Part shown: one piece after another, positions 36,111 to 46,017 of the stretch
How positions within the stretch are numbered: the first letter of the stretch is position 1
How the letters are laid out: every line of letters begins with the position of its first letter
NCBI GenBank assembly: GCA_017535785.1
Contig: JAFXTN010000037.1
Coordinates: 1 to 64,000 of the forward strand
From: Butyrivibrio sp.
GTDB lineage: Bacteria; Bacillota; Clostridia; Lachnospirales; Lachnospiraceae
Reading direction: 5' to 3'
Length of the DNA stretch: 64,000 bases
Made by a program: the position numbers and the translations under genes
The notes under the pieces: generated by a model
What the model saw: only the letters and a program-made list of their open reading frames with translations
Databases searched by the model: none
What the model was told of the DNA's origin: nothing

Positions 36111-38369
36111 ATGGAAAAAGAAACAGTAAAAGGTTATGTAGAACATTTTATATATAAGAACGAGGAAAACGGCTACGCAGTACTCAATCTGGTCACTGAG
36201 GACGATGAACTTACCTGTACCGGTAATTTTAAGGATGTCGATATCGGAGATACCCTTGAGATCACCGGCGCTTTTGTTGATCATCCGGTCTACGGACATC
36301 AGCTCAAATCAGAGCATTATAAAATCTCAATCCCCGACGATGCGGTCTCTATGCAGAGATATCTAGGATCCGGCGCGATAAGAGGCATTGGAGAGGCGCT
36401 TGCGGCAAGAATAGTCAAGAAATTCGGAAATGATACCTTTAGGATAATTGAGGATGAGCCCGAGAGATTATCTGAGGTTAAGGGAATAAGCGAGAAGAAG
36501 GCTATAGATATAGCTATGCAGATGGCTGAAAAGAGGGAGATGCGAGATGCAATGATATTCCTCCAGCAATATGGCATAAGCAATGCTATGTCCGTAAAGA
36601 TATACAACAGATACGGGACAGGAATATACGGAATTCTAAAAGAGAATCCATATCGTCTTGCGGACGATATAAGCGGTATAGGTTTTAAGATCGCGGATGA
36701 GATCGCCGGAAAAGTAGGAATACGAGTGGATTCCGAATATCGTATAAGAAGCGGTATCCTTTATACTCTGTTGCAGTCATCAATGGATGGAAACACCTAT
36801 CTTCCAAGGAAGGAGCTTATTTCCAAGACTGAACTCCTTCTTGCTAACGGCCCGGAAGACATTATTGATACGGATTCTATAGAGACGCAGATAGATAATC
36901 TCATAATGGATAAGAAGCTGGTATGTAAAAACAACGAAAATATCTATGCTTCGGGTTATTACTACGAGGAACAGGCATGTGCGGTCATGCTTCATGAACT
37001 GAATATATCGGAGAAGATCACGGCAGCAGAGGAAGAGGCATACAAAAAGCGTATTCTTGATATTGAGAATAGAAAAGGTATCGAGCTTGACGAACTTCAG
37101 CGAGAAGCGGTTCTTAAGAGTATATCCAACGGTATTGTCATAATAACGGGTGGCCCCGGAACGGGAAAGACTACCACGATCAATACCATAATAAATTACT
37201 ATGCGAGCGAAGGGCTTGATATCATGCTTGCGGCGCCGACAGGACGAGCAGCAAAGAGAATGACGGAAGCGACAGGATATGAGGCTAGGACGATCCATAG
37301 ATTATTGGAAGTTACAGGCCAGGTTGAGGATGATGACAGGCAATCCGGAGTGAGATTTGAGAAAAATTCCGACAATCCGCTTGAAGCAGATGCGATCATC
37401 ATCGATGAAATGTCGATGGTGGATACTCATCTTTTTACAGCCTTATTAAAAGCACTCGTGCCGGGCGTTCATCTGATACTTGTTGGTGACAGCTCTCAGC
37501 TTCCGAGCGTCGGACCGGGACAGATACTTGGGGATCTTATAAACAGCGGGGAGTTCCCGACCATATACCTTAAGAAGATCTTCAGACAGGCCGAAGAGAG
37601 TGATATTGTCATGAACGCTCACAGGATACATAACGGTGAGAAGCCGGTTCTTGATAATAAAAGCAAAGATTTCTTTTTCCTTGAAAGAAATGATGCTGAT
37701 GTCATATATAAGCACATGATACAGCTTATTAGAGACAAGCTACCCGGTTATGTTGATGCGGGCCCGCTTGACATACAGGTGCTGACCCCTATGAAAAAGG
37801 GACCACTTGGAGCAATACAGCTCAATCAGGTGCTTCAAAAGTATCTTAATCCGCCTGATTCCTCAAAAAAAGAGCATGCTTACGGCGATCAACTCATAAG
37901 AGAAGGCGATAAAGTCATGCAGATAAGGAATAATTATCAGGCACAGTGGGAAATAATAGGAAAATACAACATTCCTATCGATTCGGGAATGGGTGTTTTC
38001 AATGGCGATATGGGAATAGTAAAGGAGATAAATGAGTATTCCCAGGATGTTGTGGTTGAGTTCGATGAGAACAGGAGAGTCAGATATCCTTTTTCTGAGC
38101 TTGATGAGATCGAGCTTTCTTATGCCATAACAATACATAAATCACAAGGAAGTGAATATCCGGCAGTTATCATGCCTATTTTGGGAGGTCCCAGAATGCT
38201 TCTTAATCGCAATCTTTTATATACTGCGGTAACAAGGGCAAAGAGCACGGTATGTATACTTGGAAGCAGCTCGACGCTTATGGATATGGTTGACAACGAG
38301 CAGCAGCTGAAGAGATATACAGGATTGGCGGATAGGATAAAAGAAGTTTTTGATGTGGACAGAGAATAA
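36111..38369 (+). CDS. recD2: ATP-dependent DNA helicase RecD2
   Basis: SF1B 5'-3' helicase of the RecD2/YrrC type, acting in DNA repair apart from RecBC. The 752 residues comprise an N-terminal OB/helix-hairpin-helix part (LSEVKGISEKKAI) and a helicase core with Walker A TGGPGTGKTTTINTI, IDEMSMVDTHL (motif II), QLPSVGPGQILGDL and AITIHKSQGSEYPAVI (motifs V/VI region). It has the N-terminal extension that separates RecD2 from short RecD. The ATG at 36111 matches the family start (ETVKGYVEHFIYKNEENGY). A Shine-Dalgarno sequence is missing. comF overlaps its end. Confidence 0.95.
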   Translation: MEKETVKGYVEHFIYKNEENGYAVLNLVTEDDELTCTGNFKDVDIGDTLEITGAFVDHPVYGHQLKSEHYKISIPDDAVSMQRYLGSGAIRGIGEALAARIVKKFGNDTFRIIEDEPERLSEVKGISEKKAIDIAMQMAEKREMRDAMIFLQQYGISNAMSVKIYNRYGTGIYGILKENPYRLADDISGIGFKIADEIAGKVGIRVDSEYRIRSGILYTLLQSSMDGNTYLPRKELISKTELLLANGPEDIIDTDSIETQIDNLIMDKKLVCKNNENIYASGYYYEEQACAVMLHELNISEKITAAEEEAYKKRILDIENRKGIELDELQREAVLKSISNGIVIITGGPGTGKTTTINTIINYYASEGLDIMLAAPTGRAAKRMTEATGYEARTIHRLLEVTGQVEDDDRQSGVRFEKNSDNPLEADAIIIDEMSMVDTHLFTALLKALVPGVHLILVGDSSQLPSVGPGQILGDLINSGEFPTIYLKKIFRQAEESDIVMNAHRIHNGEKPVLDNKSKDFFFLERNDADVIYKHMIQLIRDKLPGYVDAGPLDIQVLTPMKKGPLGAIQLNQVLQKYLNPPDSSKKEHAYGDQLIREGDKVMQIRNNYQAQWEIIGKYNIPIDSGMGVFNGDMGIVKEINEYSQDVVVEFDENRRVRYPFSELDEIELSYAITIHKSQGSEYPAVIMPILGGPRMLLNRNLLYTAVTRAKSTVCILGSSSTLMDMVDNEQQLKRYTGLADRIKEVFDVDRE

Positions 38370-39120
38370 AGAATTAAAAGAGATGAGTGAAATCGTATTT
38401 GATCTCTTTTTTCCAAGAAGATGCCCGATCTGTGATGATATTGTGCCTTTGTTTACCTATTCTAAAGGGAAAATCGTGCGTGGAGGCCTTATACACAGAG
38501 AATGTGCCCAAAAACCAAGGCTTGTAAAGGGTGCTACATGTATGAAATGCGGAAAACCTCTGATAAAGACGGAGGAAGACGAGGAGTATTGCTTAGATTG
38601 CAAGAAACACGGGCATTATTTTGACAGAGGGTTCTCACTTTTTGAGTACAGAAGCATATCGGGATCCATCTATAGGTTCAAATACGAGGGACGACGTGAA
38701 TATTCGGATTATTATGCGGATATAACCGCCAAAAGACTGGGGAAAAGACTGAAAAATCTCGGGATAGAGGCTATAATACCGGTTCCAATGTATGACAGGA
38801 AGCGGAGCGACAGGGGATATAATCAGGCGGAGGTTTATTCCGAAAAGCTATCTGAGAGACTGGGGATACCCACTTGCCCGGATGTGATCAAAAGGGTCAA
38901 AAGTACAGTGCCGATGAAGGGTTTGGACGCTCGAGCAAGGCGCAATAATTTGAAAAAGGCTTTTAATATAGTACGAAATGATGTAAAATTTAAGTGCATA
39001 CTTATTATCGATGACATCTACACAACAGGAAGTACCGTTGATGAGATCGCCCATGAGTTTCGTATGACAGGTACGGACAGGATATATGTTCTTACTCTTG
39101 CCATTGGGCAAACTACCTAA
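38353..39120 (+). CDS. comF: ComF family protein (phosphoribosyltransferase-like)
   Basis: A 255-residue ComFC-type protein: an N-terminal zinc ribbon with CPICDD, CMKCGK and CLDC pairs (about residues 30-80), then a phosphoribosyltransferase-like domain with PVPMYDRKRSDRGYNQAE and the PRPP-loop IIDDIYTTGSTVDE. Bacillus ComFC is needed for DNA uptake, but ComF proteins are also common in bacteria not known to be competent. ATG 38353 lies inside the recD2 end; ATG 38383 is an equally possible start with the conserved SEIVFDLFFPRRC. yvyF follows, as in Bacillus. Confidence 0.88.
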   Translation: MWTENKELKEMSEIVFDLFFPRRCPICDDIVPLFTYSKGKIVRGGLIHRECAQKPRLVKGATCMKCGKPLIKTEEDEEYCLDCKKHGHYFDRGFSLFEYRSISGSIYRFKYEGRREYSDYYADITAKRLGKRLKNLGIEAIIPVPMYDRKRSDRGYNQAEVYSEKLSERLGIPTCPDVIKRVKSTVPMKGLDARARRNNLKKAFNIVRNDVKFKCILIIDDIYTTGSTVDEIAHEFRMTGTDRIYVLTLAIGQTT

Positions 39121-39140
39121 CATAATCGGAGGTCATATTT

Positions 39141-39548
39141 ATGAACTTAAGGAATTGTTCAAGATGCGGTAAGATGTTTAATTACATTGGCGGACAGCCA
39201 ATCTGCGAACCTTGTAAGAAAGCTATTGAAGAGGACTTCCAAAAGGTTAAGCAGTATATTGCGGATAATCCGCGTGCGAGTCTCAAACAGATAGCAGAAG
39301 ATAATGAAGTATCATCTAAGCAAATACAGCAGTGGATCCGTGAGGAGAGACTGATGTTTGCTGAAGGCTCACCGATCCAGCTTCAATGCGAAAGCTGTGG
39401 CGAGTCAATATTAACAGGAAGATTTTGTGCCAAATGTAAGGCTAAGATGGCAAATAATCTTAACAACACATTTGCCAGACCCAAGCCTACGCTTGAACAG
39501 CCCGTTAAAAAGGACAATAAGGCCGGAATGCGCTTCCTGGATACTTAA
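39141..39548 (+). CDS. yvyF: Flagellar operon protein YvyF
   Basis: A 135-residue protein of the TIGR03826/YvyF family. It carries an N-terminal zinc ribbon (NCSRCGKMFNYI and CEPCKK), a helix-turn-helix-like middle (ASLKQIAEDNEVSSKQIQQW) and a second CxxC pair set (CESCGES, CAKCKAKM). In Bacillus yvyF lies between comFC and flgM in a flagellar late operon. Here flgM does not follow; an unknown membrane protein does. A regulatory role in motility is likely but not shown. Confidence 0.85.
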   Translation: MNLRNCSRCGKMFNYIGGQPICEPCKKAIEEDFQKVKQYIADNPRASLKQIAEDNEVSSKQIQQWIREERLMFAEGSPIQLQCESCGESILTGRFCAKCKAKMANNLNNTFARPKPTLEQPVKKDNKAGMRFLDT

Positions 39549-39557
39549 GGAGCAAGA

Positions 39558-39953
39558 ATGTTAAATGAAGAAAAAGTCATCTTGATGACAAGGATGGCTG
39601 CGTTCATAGACCGCGAGGGTAAAAAGAACGATGCTATAAATTCATATTTCAAGAGCGATTATATCGGACTTAACGTCATTAAATCCGTAATTAGCGCCAC
39701 CATCGTCTTTGTTATTTTCGTCGGGACCTATGTGCTGTATGACTTTGAAAAAGTCTTGGCAGATTTATACAATACCGATAATTTACTGAATACCGGCAGG
39801 AGGCTGTTAATATACTACCTCCTGCTTGTTGGCGTGTATTCTCTTATATCATACGTTATTTATTCTTATCGTTATTCCAAGATGCGTAAGAGTATGAAAG
39901 GGTATTACGGAGATTTAAAGAGACTGGCCAGAATGTACGAAAAGGATAGGTAA
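39558..39953 (+). CDS. Unknown two-pass membrane protein
   Basis: A 131-residue protein without a recognised family. Two hydrophobic segments (SVISATIVFVIFVGTYVLY, about 48-66, and LLIYYLLLVGVYSLISYVIY, about 88-107) are flanked by charged cytoplasmic ends; the C-terminal ~25 residues are basic and helical (KMRKSMKGYYGDLKRLARMY). A good AAGGAG ribosome-binding site precedes the ATG. The stop lies 1 bp before the next gene, so they form a pair ahead of cdaA. Confidence 0.75.
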   Translation: MLNEEKVILMTRMAAFIDREGKKNDAINSYFKSDYIGLNVIKSVISATIVFVIFVGTYVLYDFEKVLADLYNTDNLLNTGRRLLIYYLLLVGVYSLISYVIYSYRYSKMRKSMKGYYGDLKRLARMYEKDR

Positions 39954-39954
39954 C

Positions 39955-40893
39955 ATGACAGCATTACTAGAAATTAAACAGTATATAAGAAAATTTTATA
40001 TCAAAAACGAAGTTTATATCACTTATTTGTGGAAGTTCTTATTGGCGCTGATAACAATAGCGGTTATCAATAACAAGCTTGGCTTTATGGCAAGCCTTAA
40101 CAATATTGCCATTGTTCTTATGGCATCATTGTTGTGCGCTATTCTTCCTGCAAATTTCATAGTGTTCATATCAGCTCTGTTCATAATGGGACATCTGTTT
40201 GCACTATCCCCGGAGTGTGCGATCATAGCGTTTATTGTGTTTGTACTGATGTTTCTTTTGTATTTCAGATTTTCACCGAAAGATACATTGGCAGTACTTC
40301 TTACACCGCTACTTTTCTTCCTGCATATTCCGTATTTGATTCCGCTTGCATGCGGACTTCTCGGAACACCGGCTTCAATAGTGTCGGTTACATTCGGAGT
40401 TGTGATTTCATTTATGATCACATATTTCTCCAAGTATGCAGCAGGTTCGGGAGCTGAAGGAGTAGAAGCGGCAGCCGTGGAATTCAAAGCTATGATCAGC
40501 GGAATGCTTGGCAATAAGGCAATGATCGTAATGATTGTGGCATTTGCGATCACTATCGCAGTTGTTTATATCATTAGAAGATCATCTGTTGATAATTGTT
40601 GGAAGATCGCTATCATCACAGGTGCGATTGTCCTTGTGATGGTTTCTATAATAGGAGGGGTTGCTACAAAAGCAGAGCTCTCTATTGTCGGAGTTATAGT
40701 CGGAACAGTTATCTCGGCATGTCTTACATTGGTGATAGAATTCTTCTCCTTTAACCTTGACTATTCGAGAACAGAAAAAGTCCAGTTTGAGGATGATGAC
40801 TACTATTACTACGTAAAAGCTGTACCCAAAGTTACACTTACAGCACCCGACAGAAGGGTTAAAAAGATAAATCGCGCGAAGGGACAGCGATGA
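39955..40893 (+). CDS. Unknown polytopic membrane protein upstream of cdaA
   Basis: A 312-residue protein with about eight or nine hydrophobic segments and a cytoplasmic tail holding DDDYYYYVKAVPKVTL and a basic end. No catalytic motif or transporter family was recognised. It is translationally close to the 131-residue membrane gene (1 bp) and lies 19 bp before cdaA, so it probably shares a transcript with the c-di-AMP synthase. The acidic/tyrosine run near the tail (about 280-290) is distinctive. Confidence 0.75.
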   Translation: MTALLEIKQYIRKFYIKNEVYITYLWKFLLALITIAVINNKLGFMASLNNIAIVLMASLLCAILPANFIVFISALFIMGHLFALSPECAIIAFIVFVLMFLLYFRFSPKDTLAVLLTPLLFFLHIPYLIPLACGLLGTPASIVSVTFGVVISFMITYFSKYAAGSGAEGVEAAAVEFKAMISGMLGNKAMIVMIVAFAITIAVVYIIRRSSVDNCWKIAIITGAIVLVMVSIIGGVATKAELSIVGVIVGTVISACLTLVIEFFSFNLDYSRTEKVQFEDDDYYYYVKAVPKVTLTAPDRRVKKINRAKGQR

Positions 40894-40912
40894 CTATATC
40901 CAAGGAAGCACT

Positions 40913-41785
40913 ATGAAACAACTAGATTTGAGTTTTCTTTTTGATGCAAACAGAACAAATCTTCATATGCCTAGAATCCAATTCCCTGATATTCTGGAAA
41001 TACTAATTATCGCATTTCTGGTTTATCATATTTTGGTGTGGGCAAAAAGTACCAGATTATGGTCGCTTCTTAAAGGAATCGTAGTTATTGTTGTATTCAT
41101 TCTGATCGCAGCCTTATTAAATATGTCCACAATATTGTGGATAGTTGAGAGAGTTTTCAGTATCGCAGTTATTGCGATGGTTGTTATTTTGCAGCCGGAA
41201 CTCAGAAAGGCGCTTGAAGAACTCGGACGTAAAAACTTCTTTTCGAATTTTCTTTCATTGGGTGACTCGAGAATGGAAGGTCGATTTACGGATTCCACAC
41301 TCAACGAGATTGTAAAAGCATGCGTTGAGATGGCTAAAGTCAGAACCGGAGCTCTTATAGTTATTGAGCAGAATCATCCGCTTACAGAGTTCGAGAGAAC
41401 AGGAATCGAAGTTGATGCTATGGTTTCAAGCCAGCTTCTGATAAATATTTTTGAGCATAATACTCCACTTCATGACGGAGCGGTAACTATACGAGGCGAT
41501 AGGATCACGGCGGCAACATGTTATCTTCCGCTTTCAGACAATATGGGAATCGGTAAAGAGCTTGGAACCAGACATCGTGCAGGTGTCGGAGTGTCCGAGG
41601 TGACTGATTCACTTACCATTATAGTGTCTGAGGAAACAGGTAAGATCAGCGTGGCCTATGGAGGAGAACTTGAAAGAGCTGTAGACAGTGACAGGCTTCG
41701 CGAGAGACTTCGTGTCTTACAGAACAAGCATGAGGAGGAAGCACCTATTAAGTACTTCGCCAGAAAGGCCAAGGTGAGAAAATGA
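40913..41785 (+). CDS. cdaA: Diadenylate cyclase CdaA
   Basis: Makes cyclic di-AMP, a messenger controlling potassium and wall homeostasis, from two ATP. The 290 residues have three N-terminal transmembrane segments and a DAC domain with the catalytic DGA (LHDGAVTIRGD) and RHR (TRHRAGVGVSE) motifs. The ATG overlaps nothing upstream; the stop overlaps cdaR by 4 bp (ATGA). cdaA-cdaR-glmM is the standard Firmicutes operon, in which CdaR and GlmM bind and modulate the cyclase. Confidence 0.97.
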   Translation: MKQLDLSFLFDANRTNLHMPRIQFPDILEILIIAFLVYHILVWAKSTRLWSLLKGIVVIVVFILIAALLNMSTILWIVERVFSIAVIAMVVILQPELRKALEELGRKNFFSNFLSLGDSRMEGRFTDSTLNEIVKACVEMAKVRTGALIVIEQNHPLTEFERTGIEVDAMVSSQLLINIFEHNTPLHDGAVTIRGDRITAATCYLPLSDNMGIGKELGTRHRAGVGVSEVTDSLTIIVSEETGKISVAYGGELERAVDSDRLRERLRVLQNKHEEEAPIKYFARKAKVRK

Positions 41786-43071
41786 AAAAATTAACGGCCA
41801 ACTGGGGATTTAAACTGGTTTCTCTTTTGTTTGCGTTCATTGTGTGGTTTTTGATAACCAACATAAATGATCCTCTTCAATCAAAAACTTTCCGCAATGT
41901 AGCGGTAACGATCGAGAATCCCGATTATCTGGAAGAAAGAGGACAGATAGGTATAATCCTTGACGAATCGAATATCATAAGCACCGTTACTGTGTATGCT
42001 CCTCGTTCTATTACAGAACAACTGGATAAGAACAATATCGTAGCAACAGCTGATATGAAACAGTTATCAGCATCAAACAGTACGATCGGAATAAACGTAA
42101 CCACCAATAAATACACTGAGAAGATAGATAATATCACGCTTAGTTCGGATGTGGTCAGATATAATATCGAAAAGAAAGCAACGCGTACGTTAAGGCTTTT
42201 GGCAACTACATCCGGAGAACTTGAAGACGGTTATATTACAGGCGATATTTCCGCCGATCAGAATATGATCAAGATAAGCGGACCTGAATCTTCTGTAAAC
42301 AATGTAGCCAAAGCGGTGGTAGATGTTGATGTCACAGGCTTTACAAAAGAGGACAAGGTCAGCACAGGACCCGAGATCGTATTATATGACAGCAATGATG
42401 AAGTAATAGATCCGGATTCGGCTAATTTGGAAATGAATATCAAGAAGGTCGGAGTTACCGTTCAGATATTGGCAACCAAAAAAGTTCCGATCAGACCTAA
42501 AGCAACGGGACAACCTGCAACAGGTTATGCAGTCAATGAGATTGGTTGCGATCCCAGAGAAGTGCTCATAGCGGGCAAAGACAATGTCCTTAAAACTGTG
42601 GATTCTATTGTTGTAGATCCTGAAGAGCTTGACGTGACAGGACTTAAAGATGATTTAAAATATATTGTCGATCTTACAAAGTTTCTCCCGGCAGGTGTTG
42701 TTTTCGGAGATTCCGAGTTCAACGGAAAAGCCAACATAGTAGTTGATATCGGTGCTATTACAGAGTCAACCGTTGATGTGAGTATCAATAACATTTCGGT
42801 AGGAGAAGTGCCGGAAGGTTATGAAATAGAGATTGATGACGATGAAAAAGAGACTGTCTCTTTGACACTTGAGGGACTTGAGAGTAGAATAACTGCTCTG
42901 AACACCGATGCACTTAGAGGTACCTTGAATATCGATAAGGTTATAAAGAACAACAACCTTACAGAACTCGCCGAAGGTAATTACAGCGCAGAGGTTGAAT
43001 GGGATCTTCCAAACGGAATTAAAGAGAAGACTCCTGTAAGTGTAAATATTTCAGTTAAGAAAACAGAATAA
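41782..43071 (+). CDS. cdaR: CdaA regulatory protein CdaR (YbbR domains)
   Basis: Membrane-anchored regulator of CdaA, 429 residues. One N-terminal transmembrane segment ([19 protein letters not shown]) is followed by several YbbR repeats outside the membrane; the segments around 30-110, 115-205, 215-310 and 320-410 look like four repeats. The start overlaps the cdaA stop (ATGA), giving translational coupling. Extracellular ligand, if any, is unknown. Confidence 0.93.
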   Translation: MKKLTANWGFKLVSLLFAFIVWFLITNINDPLQSKTFRNVAVTIENPDYLEERGQIGIILDESNIISTVTVYAPRSITEQLDKNNIVATADMKQLSASNSTIGINVTTNKYTEKIDNITLSSDVVRYNIEKKATRTLRLLATTSGELEDGYITGDISADQNMIKISGPESSVNNVAKAVVDVDVTGFTKEDKVSTGPEIVLYDSNDEVIDPDSANLEMNIKKVGVTVQILATKKVPIRPKATGQPATGYAVNEIGCDPREVLIAGKDNVLKTVDSIVVDPEELDVTGLKDDLKYIVDLTKFLPAGVVFGDSEFNGKANIVVDIGAITESTVDVSINNISVGEVPEGYEIEIDDDEKETVSLTLEGLESRITALNTDALRGTLNIDKVIKNNNLTELAEGNYSAEVEWDLPNGIKEKTPVSVNISVKKTE

Positions 43072-43085
43072 AGAGGTTTTTTATC

Positions 43086-44435
43086 ATGGGTAGATTATTT
43101 GGAACAGACGGTGTAAGGGGAGTAGCCAATGATGAGCTCACTCCGCTCCTTGCGATGCAGCTTGGACAGGCAGGTGCGTATGTATTGTCTAAGGAGGTTA
43201 ATCACAGACCTACTATAATGGTCGGATGTGACACCAGACTTTCAGGCGATATGCTTGCAAGTGCATTGATGGCAGGAGCATGTTCTGTAGGAGCGGATGT
43301 AGTTAATGTAGGTATCATTCCCACACCCGCAGTTGCATACCTTACCAGAAAATATAGAGTGGATGCAGGCGTAGTTATTTCCGCATCACACAATCCTATG
43401 GAGTTTAACGGAATCAAGTTTTTTGATGGGAACGGATACAAGCTTCCCGATGAGCTTGAGGATGAGATCGAGGCACTTATCAATAACAATATGGAAGGCA
43501 TCAAGATGCCTACAGGTGCCGGAATCGGTAAGATAAAGAACAGAAGTGATGCAAAAGAAGAATATATCAACCACAACTTAAGAGCTGTAGATATCAACCT
43601 TGATGGTATGAAGGTAGTAATGGACTGTGCAGAAGGCGCATCATATTACACTTCCGTAGAAGCTATCAAACAGCTCGGCGCTGAGGTTATCGTAATACAC
43701 AACAATCCTGACGGAACCAATATCAATGCAAACTGTGGTTCAACTCATATGGAAGAACTCATGGGAAGGGTTGTTACGGAGAAAGCGGCTATCGGCCTTG
43801 CGTTTGATGGCGATGCTGACAGATTCCTTGCCGTAGATGAGAACGGAAAGCTTGTAGACGGTGATGAAATAATGGCGATTATCGGAAAGTTCATGAAGGA
43901 AAAGGGTAAGCTTTCCGGAGACACGATAGTAGCAACAATTATGAGTAACCTGGGATTCTTTAAGATGGCAGAGAGAGAAGGAATCCGTGTCGATAAGACC
44001 AAGGTAGGAGACAGATACGTTCTCGAGCACATGAAAGAAATCGGTGCCAACCTTGGAGGCGAACAGTCAGGACACATTATCTTCTTGGATGACAATACAA
44101 CCGGAGACGGATTGTTGTCGGCACTGCATCTTTTGGAGGTCATGGTTGCCACAAAGAAGCCTCTTTCGGAACTTGCCAAAGTTATGGAGGTAATGCCTCA
44201 GGCGCTGGTTAATGCACATGTTCCGAATCACAAGAAAGAAGCATACATGGAGTATCCTGAGATCGCCGGTGCTATCGAAGAACTTGAGAAGCGTTTTGCC
44301 GGTGACGGAAGAGTGCTTATCAGACCTTCCGGAACAGAACCGCTCGTAAGGGTTATGATTGAAGGAAAAGACCAGGCAGAGATCGACAAAGAGGCTAATA
44401 AGCTTGCTAAGCTTATCGAGGAGGTCATGCTGTAA
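43086..44435 (+). CDS. glmM: Phosphoglucosamine mutase GlmM
   Basis: Interconverts glucosamine-6-P and glucosamine-1-P on the path to UDP-GlcNAc. The 449 residues contain the phosphoserine loop [18 protein letters not shown] (catalytic Ser about 100), the metal-binding DGDADR (AFDGDADRF), GEQSGHI for substrate and the phosphate-binding [11 protein letters not shown]. It also binds and inhibits CdaA in Bacillus. HPr begins one base after its stop, an unusual link between sugar-phosphate flow and carbon regulation. Confidence 0.97.
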   Translation: MGRLFGTDGVRGVANDELTPLLAMQLGQAGAYVLSKEVNHRPTIMVGCDTRLSGDMLASALMAGACSVGADVVNVGIIPTPAVAYLTRKYRVDAGVVISASHNPMEFNGIKFFDGNGYKLPDELEDEIEALINNNMEGIKMPTGAGIGKIKNRSDAKEEYINHNLRAVDINLDGMKVVMDCAEGASYYTSVEAIKQLGAEVIVIHNNPDGTNINANCGSTHMEELMGRVVTEKAAIGLAFDGDADRFLAVDENGKLVDGDEIMAIIGKFMKEKGKLSGDTIVATIMSNLGFFKMAEREGIRVDKTKVGDRYVLEHMKEIGANLGGEQSGHIIFLDDNTTGDGLLSALHLLEVMVATKKPLSELAKVMEVMPQALVNAHVPNHKKEAYMEYPEIAGAIEELEKRFAGDGRVLIRPSGTEPLVRVMIEGKDQAEIDKEANKLAKLIEEVML

Positions 44436-44436
44436 T

Positions 44437-44700
44437 ATGGTTAGTCAAAAGGTAGTCATTACAAATCCTACCGGATTACATCTGCGTCCGGCCGGCAATC
44501 TTTGCAAAGTGGCTATGAATTTTAAATCACATATTACATTCAGCTACGGGGAGAATACAGCAAACGCGAAGAGCGTGCTCAGTGTTCTCGGAGCATGTAT
44601 CAAGTGTGGGGATGAACTTGAATTTAAATGCGAAGGACCGGATGAAGAAGAGGCCATGAATGCGATGGTTCAGGCTATTGAGACCGGTCTTGGCGAATAA
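44437..44700 (+). CDS. ptsH: Phosphocarrier protein HPr
   Basis: An 87-residue HPr of the sugar phosphotransferase system. His15 sits in PTGLHLRPAGNL and the regulatory Ser46 in NAKSVLSVLG, so both phosphorylation sites are intact. GAGGAGGT near the glmM end serves as ribosome-binding site. ptsI is not next to it; HPr here follows glmM directly and precedes a DUF3048 lipoprotein. The name ptsH is given by function; it could also be a paralogue. Confidence 0.9.
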   Translation: MVSQKVVITNPTGLHLRPAGNLCKVAMNFKSHITFSYGENTANAKSVLSVLGACIKCGDELEFKCEGPDEEEAMNAMVQAIETGLGE

Positions 44701-44757
44701 TTGTTATATGTGATAAACTTATGCAGGTATAAATTTCGAGGAGAGGATTTATTTGGT

Positions 44758-45927
44758 ATGAAAAAAGTAAAGGCATTTTTGCTTGCGGGACTAACAGCAT
44801 CTATGCTTGTTGGTTGTGGTGCGCAAAAAGATGAATCGGTTGTCGGGATCAGCGTTGAGAAGCTTGAGGATGTTCAGCCGGTTGCAGCTGCTTCAGTAGA
44901 AGAAGCAGAGGAAGAAGTAGATGAGGACGCGCCACCCAAGGAAGGAATGGTAAGAAGCTATTTTACCAACGAATGGGTTGACGAAGAGATAAATGAGAAG
45001 AGACCGTTAGCGGTCATGTATCCCATAAATAAGGAGGCTCAGCCTCAGTACGGACTCAGCAATGTATCTGTGTTCTATGAGATCATGGAAGAAGGCAGCA
45101 TGAGCCGTCAGATGGGTATCTTAGAGGATTGGGAAAATCTCGAACAGATAGGTAATATCCGCAGTATCCGTGATTATTTCATATATGCTGCTCTTGAATA
45201 CGATCCGGTCATAGTTCATTTCGGAGGACCGGAGCTTTATGTTAAATCCGTACTTACACGTGAAGACGTTGATAACGTTAACGGTGTAGGCGGAGCAATG
45301 GGCCCTGATTACGGCGCATTTTTCAGAATCCCTAAGGGAAGCGCATCAGAGCATACCGCTTTCACAGACGGTGAGCATATTTCAAAAGCTATAGACAAAG
45401 CTAAGTTTTCACGTGAGCACAGAGATAAGTTTGAAGGAGAATCACATTTCAACTTTACAAGTGCTGCTAAGCCCAATACGCTTGACGATTATTCCGATGC
45501 GGTAGAGGCTACTGAAATTGATATGAAGGGATGCTTCCCTGTTACCAAGTCCGCTCTTAAGTATGATGCGGATAAGGAAGTATATCTTAAGAGCTTATAC
45601 GGCTCAGCACAGAAGGATGCAATTACAGGCGAACAGCTTGCATTTTCAAATATAATCATCCAGAGAACATATCACGAAGTTCGTGATGATAACGGATATC
45701 TTGCATATCAGATGCACGATACCACTCAGGATGGATATTTCATCACTAAGGGCAAGATGATCCATATTACTTGGAAAAAGACCGATGATTACAGCCCTAC
45801 AACATATTATGATGACAACGGAGACGAGATCACACTCAATACCGGTAAGACAATGATATTTGTTGTTCAGGAGAAGGGTGGATCATTCTCAAAGTTTACT
45901 GTTAACGGCGAAACTTATGCCGATTGA
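44758..45927 (+). CDS. DUF3048 (YerB-like) lipoprotein
   Basis: A 389-residue exported lipoprotein: signal peptide with lipobox LVGC (Cys about residue 20), an acidic linker, then the DUF3048 domain (RPLAVMYPINKEAQPQYGLS, VFYEIMEEGSMSRQMGI, the GNIRSIRDYFIYAALEYDPV segment). Function of the family is unknown, although Bacillus YerB is a lipoprotein of this kind. GAGGAG lies 14 nt before the ATG, a rather long spacing; an in-frame upstream extension lacks a signal sequence and is rejected. Confidence 0.85.
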   Translation: MKKVKAFLLAGLTASMLVGCGAQKDESVVGISVEKLEDVQPVAAASVEEAEEEVDEDAPPKEGMVRSYFTNEWVDEEINEKRPLAVMYPINKEAQPQYGLSNVSVFYEIMEEGSMSRQMGILEDWENLEQIGNIRSIRDYFIYAALEYDPVIVHFGGPELYVKSVLTREDVDNVNGVGGAMGPDYGAFFRIPKGSASEHTAFTDGEHISKAIDKAKFSREHRDKFEGESHFNFTSAAKPNTLDDYSDAVEATEIDMKGCFPVTKSALKYDADKEVYLKSLYGSAQKDAITGEQLAFSNIIIQRTYHEVRDDNGYLAYQMHDTTQDGYFITKGKMIHITWKKTDDYSPTTYYDDNGDEITLNTGKTMIFVVQEKGGSFSKFTVNGETYAD

Positions 45928-45972
45928 TCGAAAGCCGGTAAAACTGCTTTCATGGTTATGCAACATAATAGC

Positions 45973-45997
45973 GGACGGCAGTGATGCCGTCCACTTT
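45973..45997 (+). terminator. Terminator-like hairpin
   Basis: GGACGGCA pairs with TGCCGTCC around GTGA, followed by ACTTTTG. A moderate terminator between the DUF3048 gene and rfbD. Confidence 0.6.
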
Positions 45998-46017
45998 TGA
46001 ATTTAAAAGGTGAAAAG

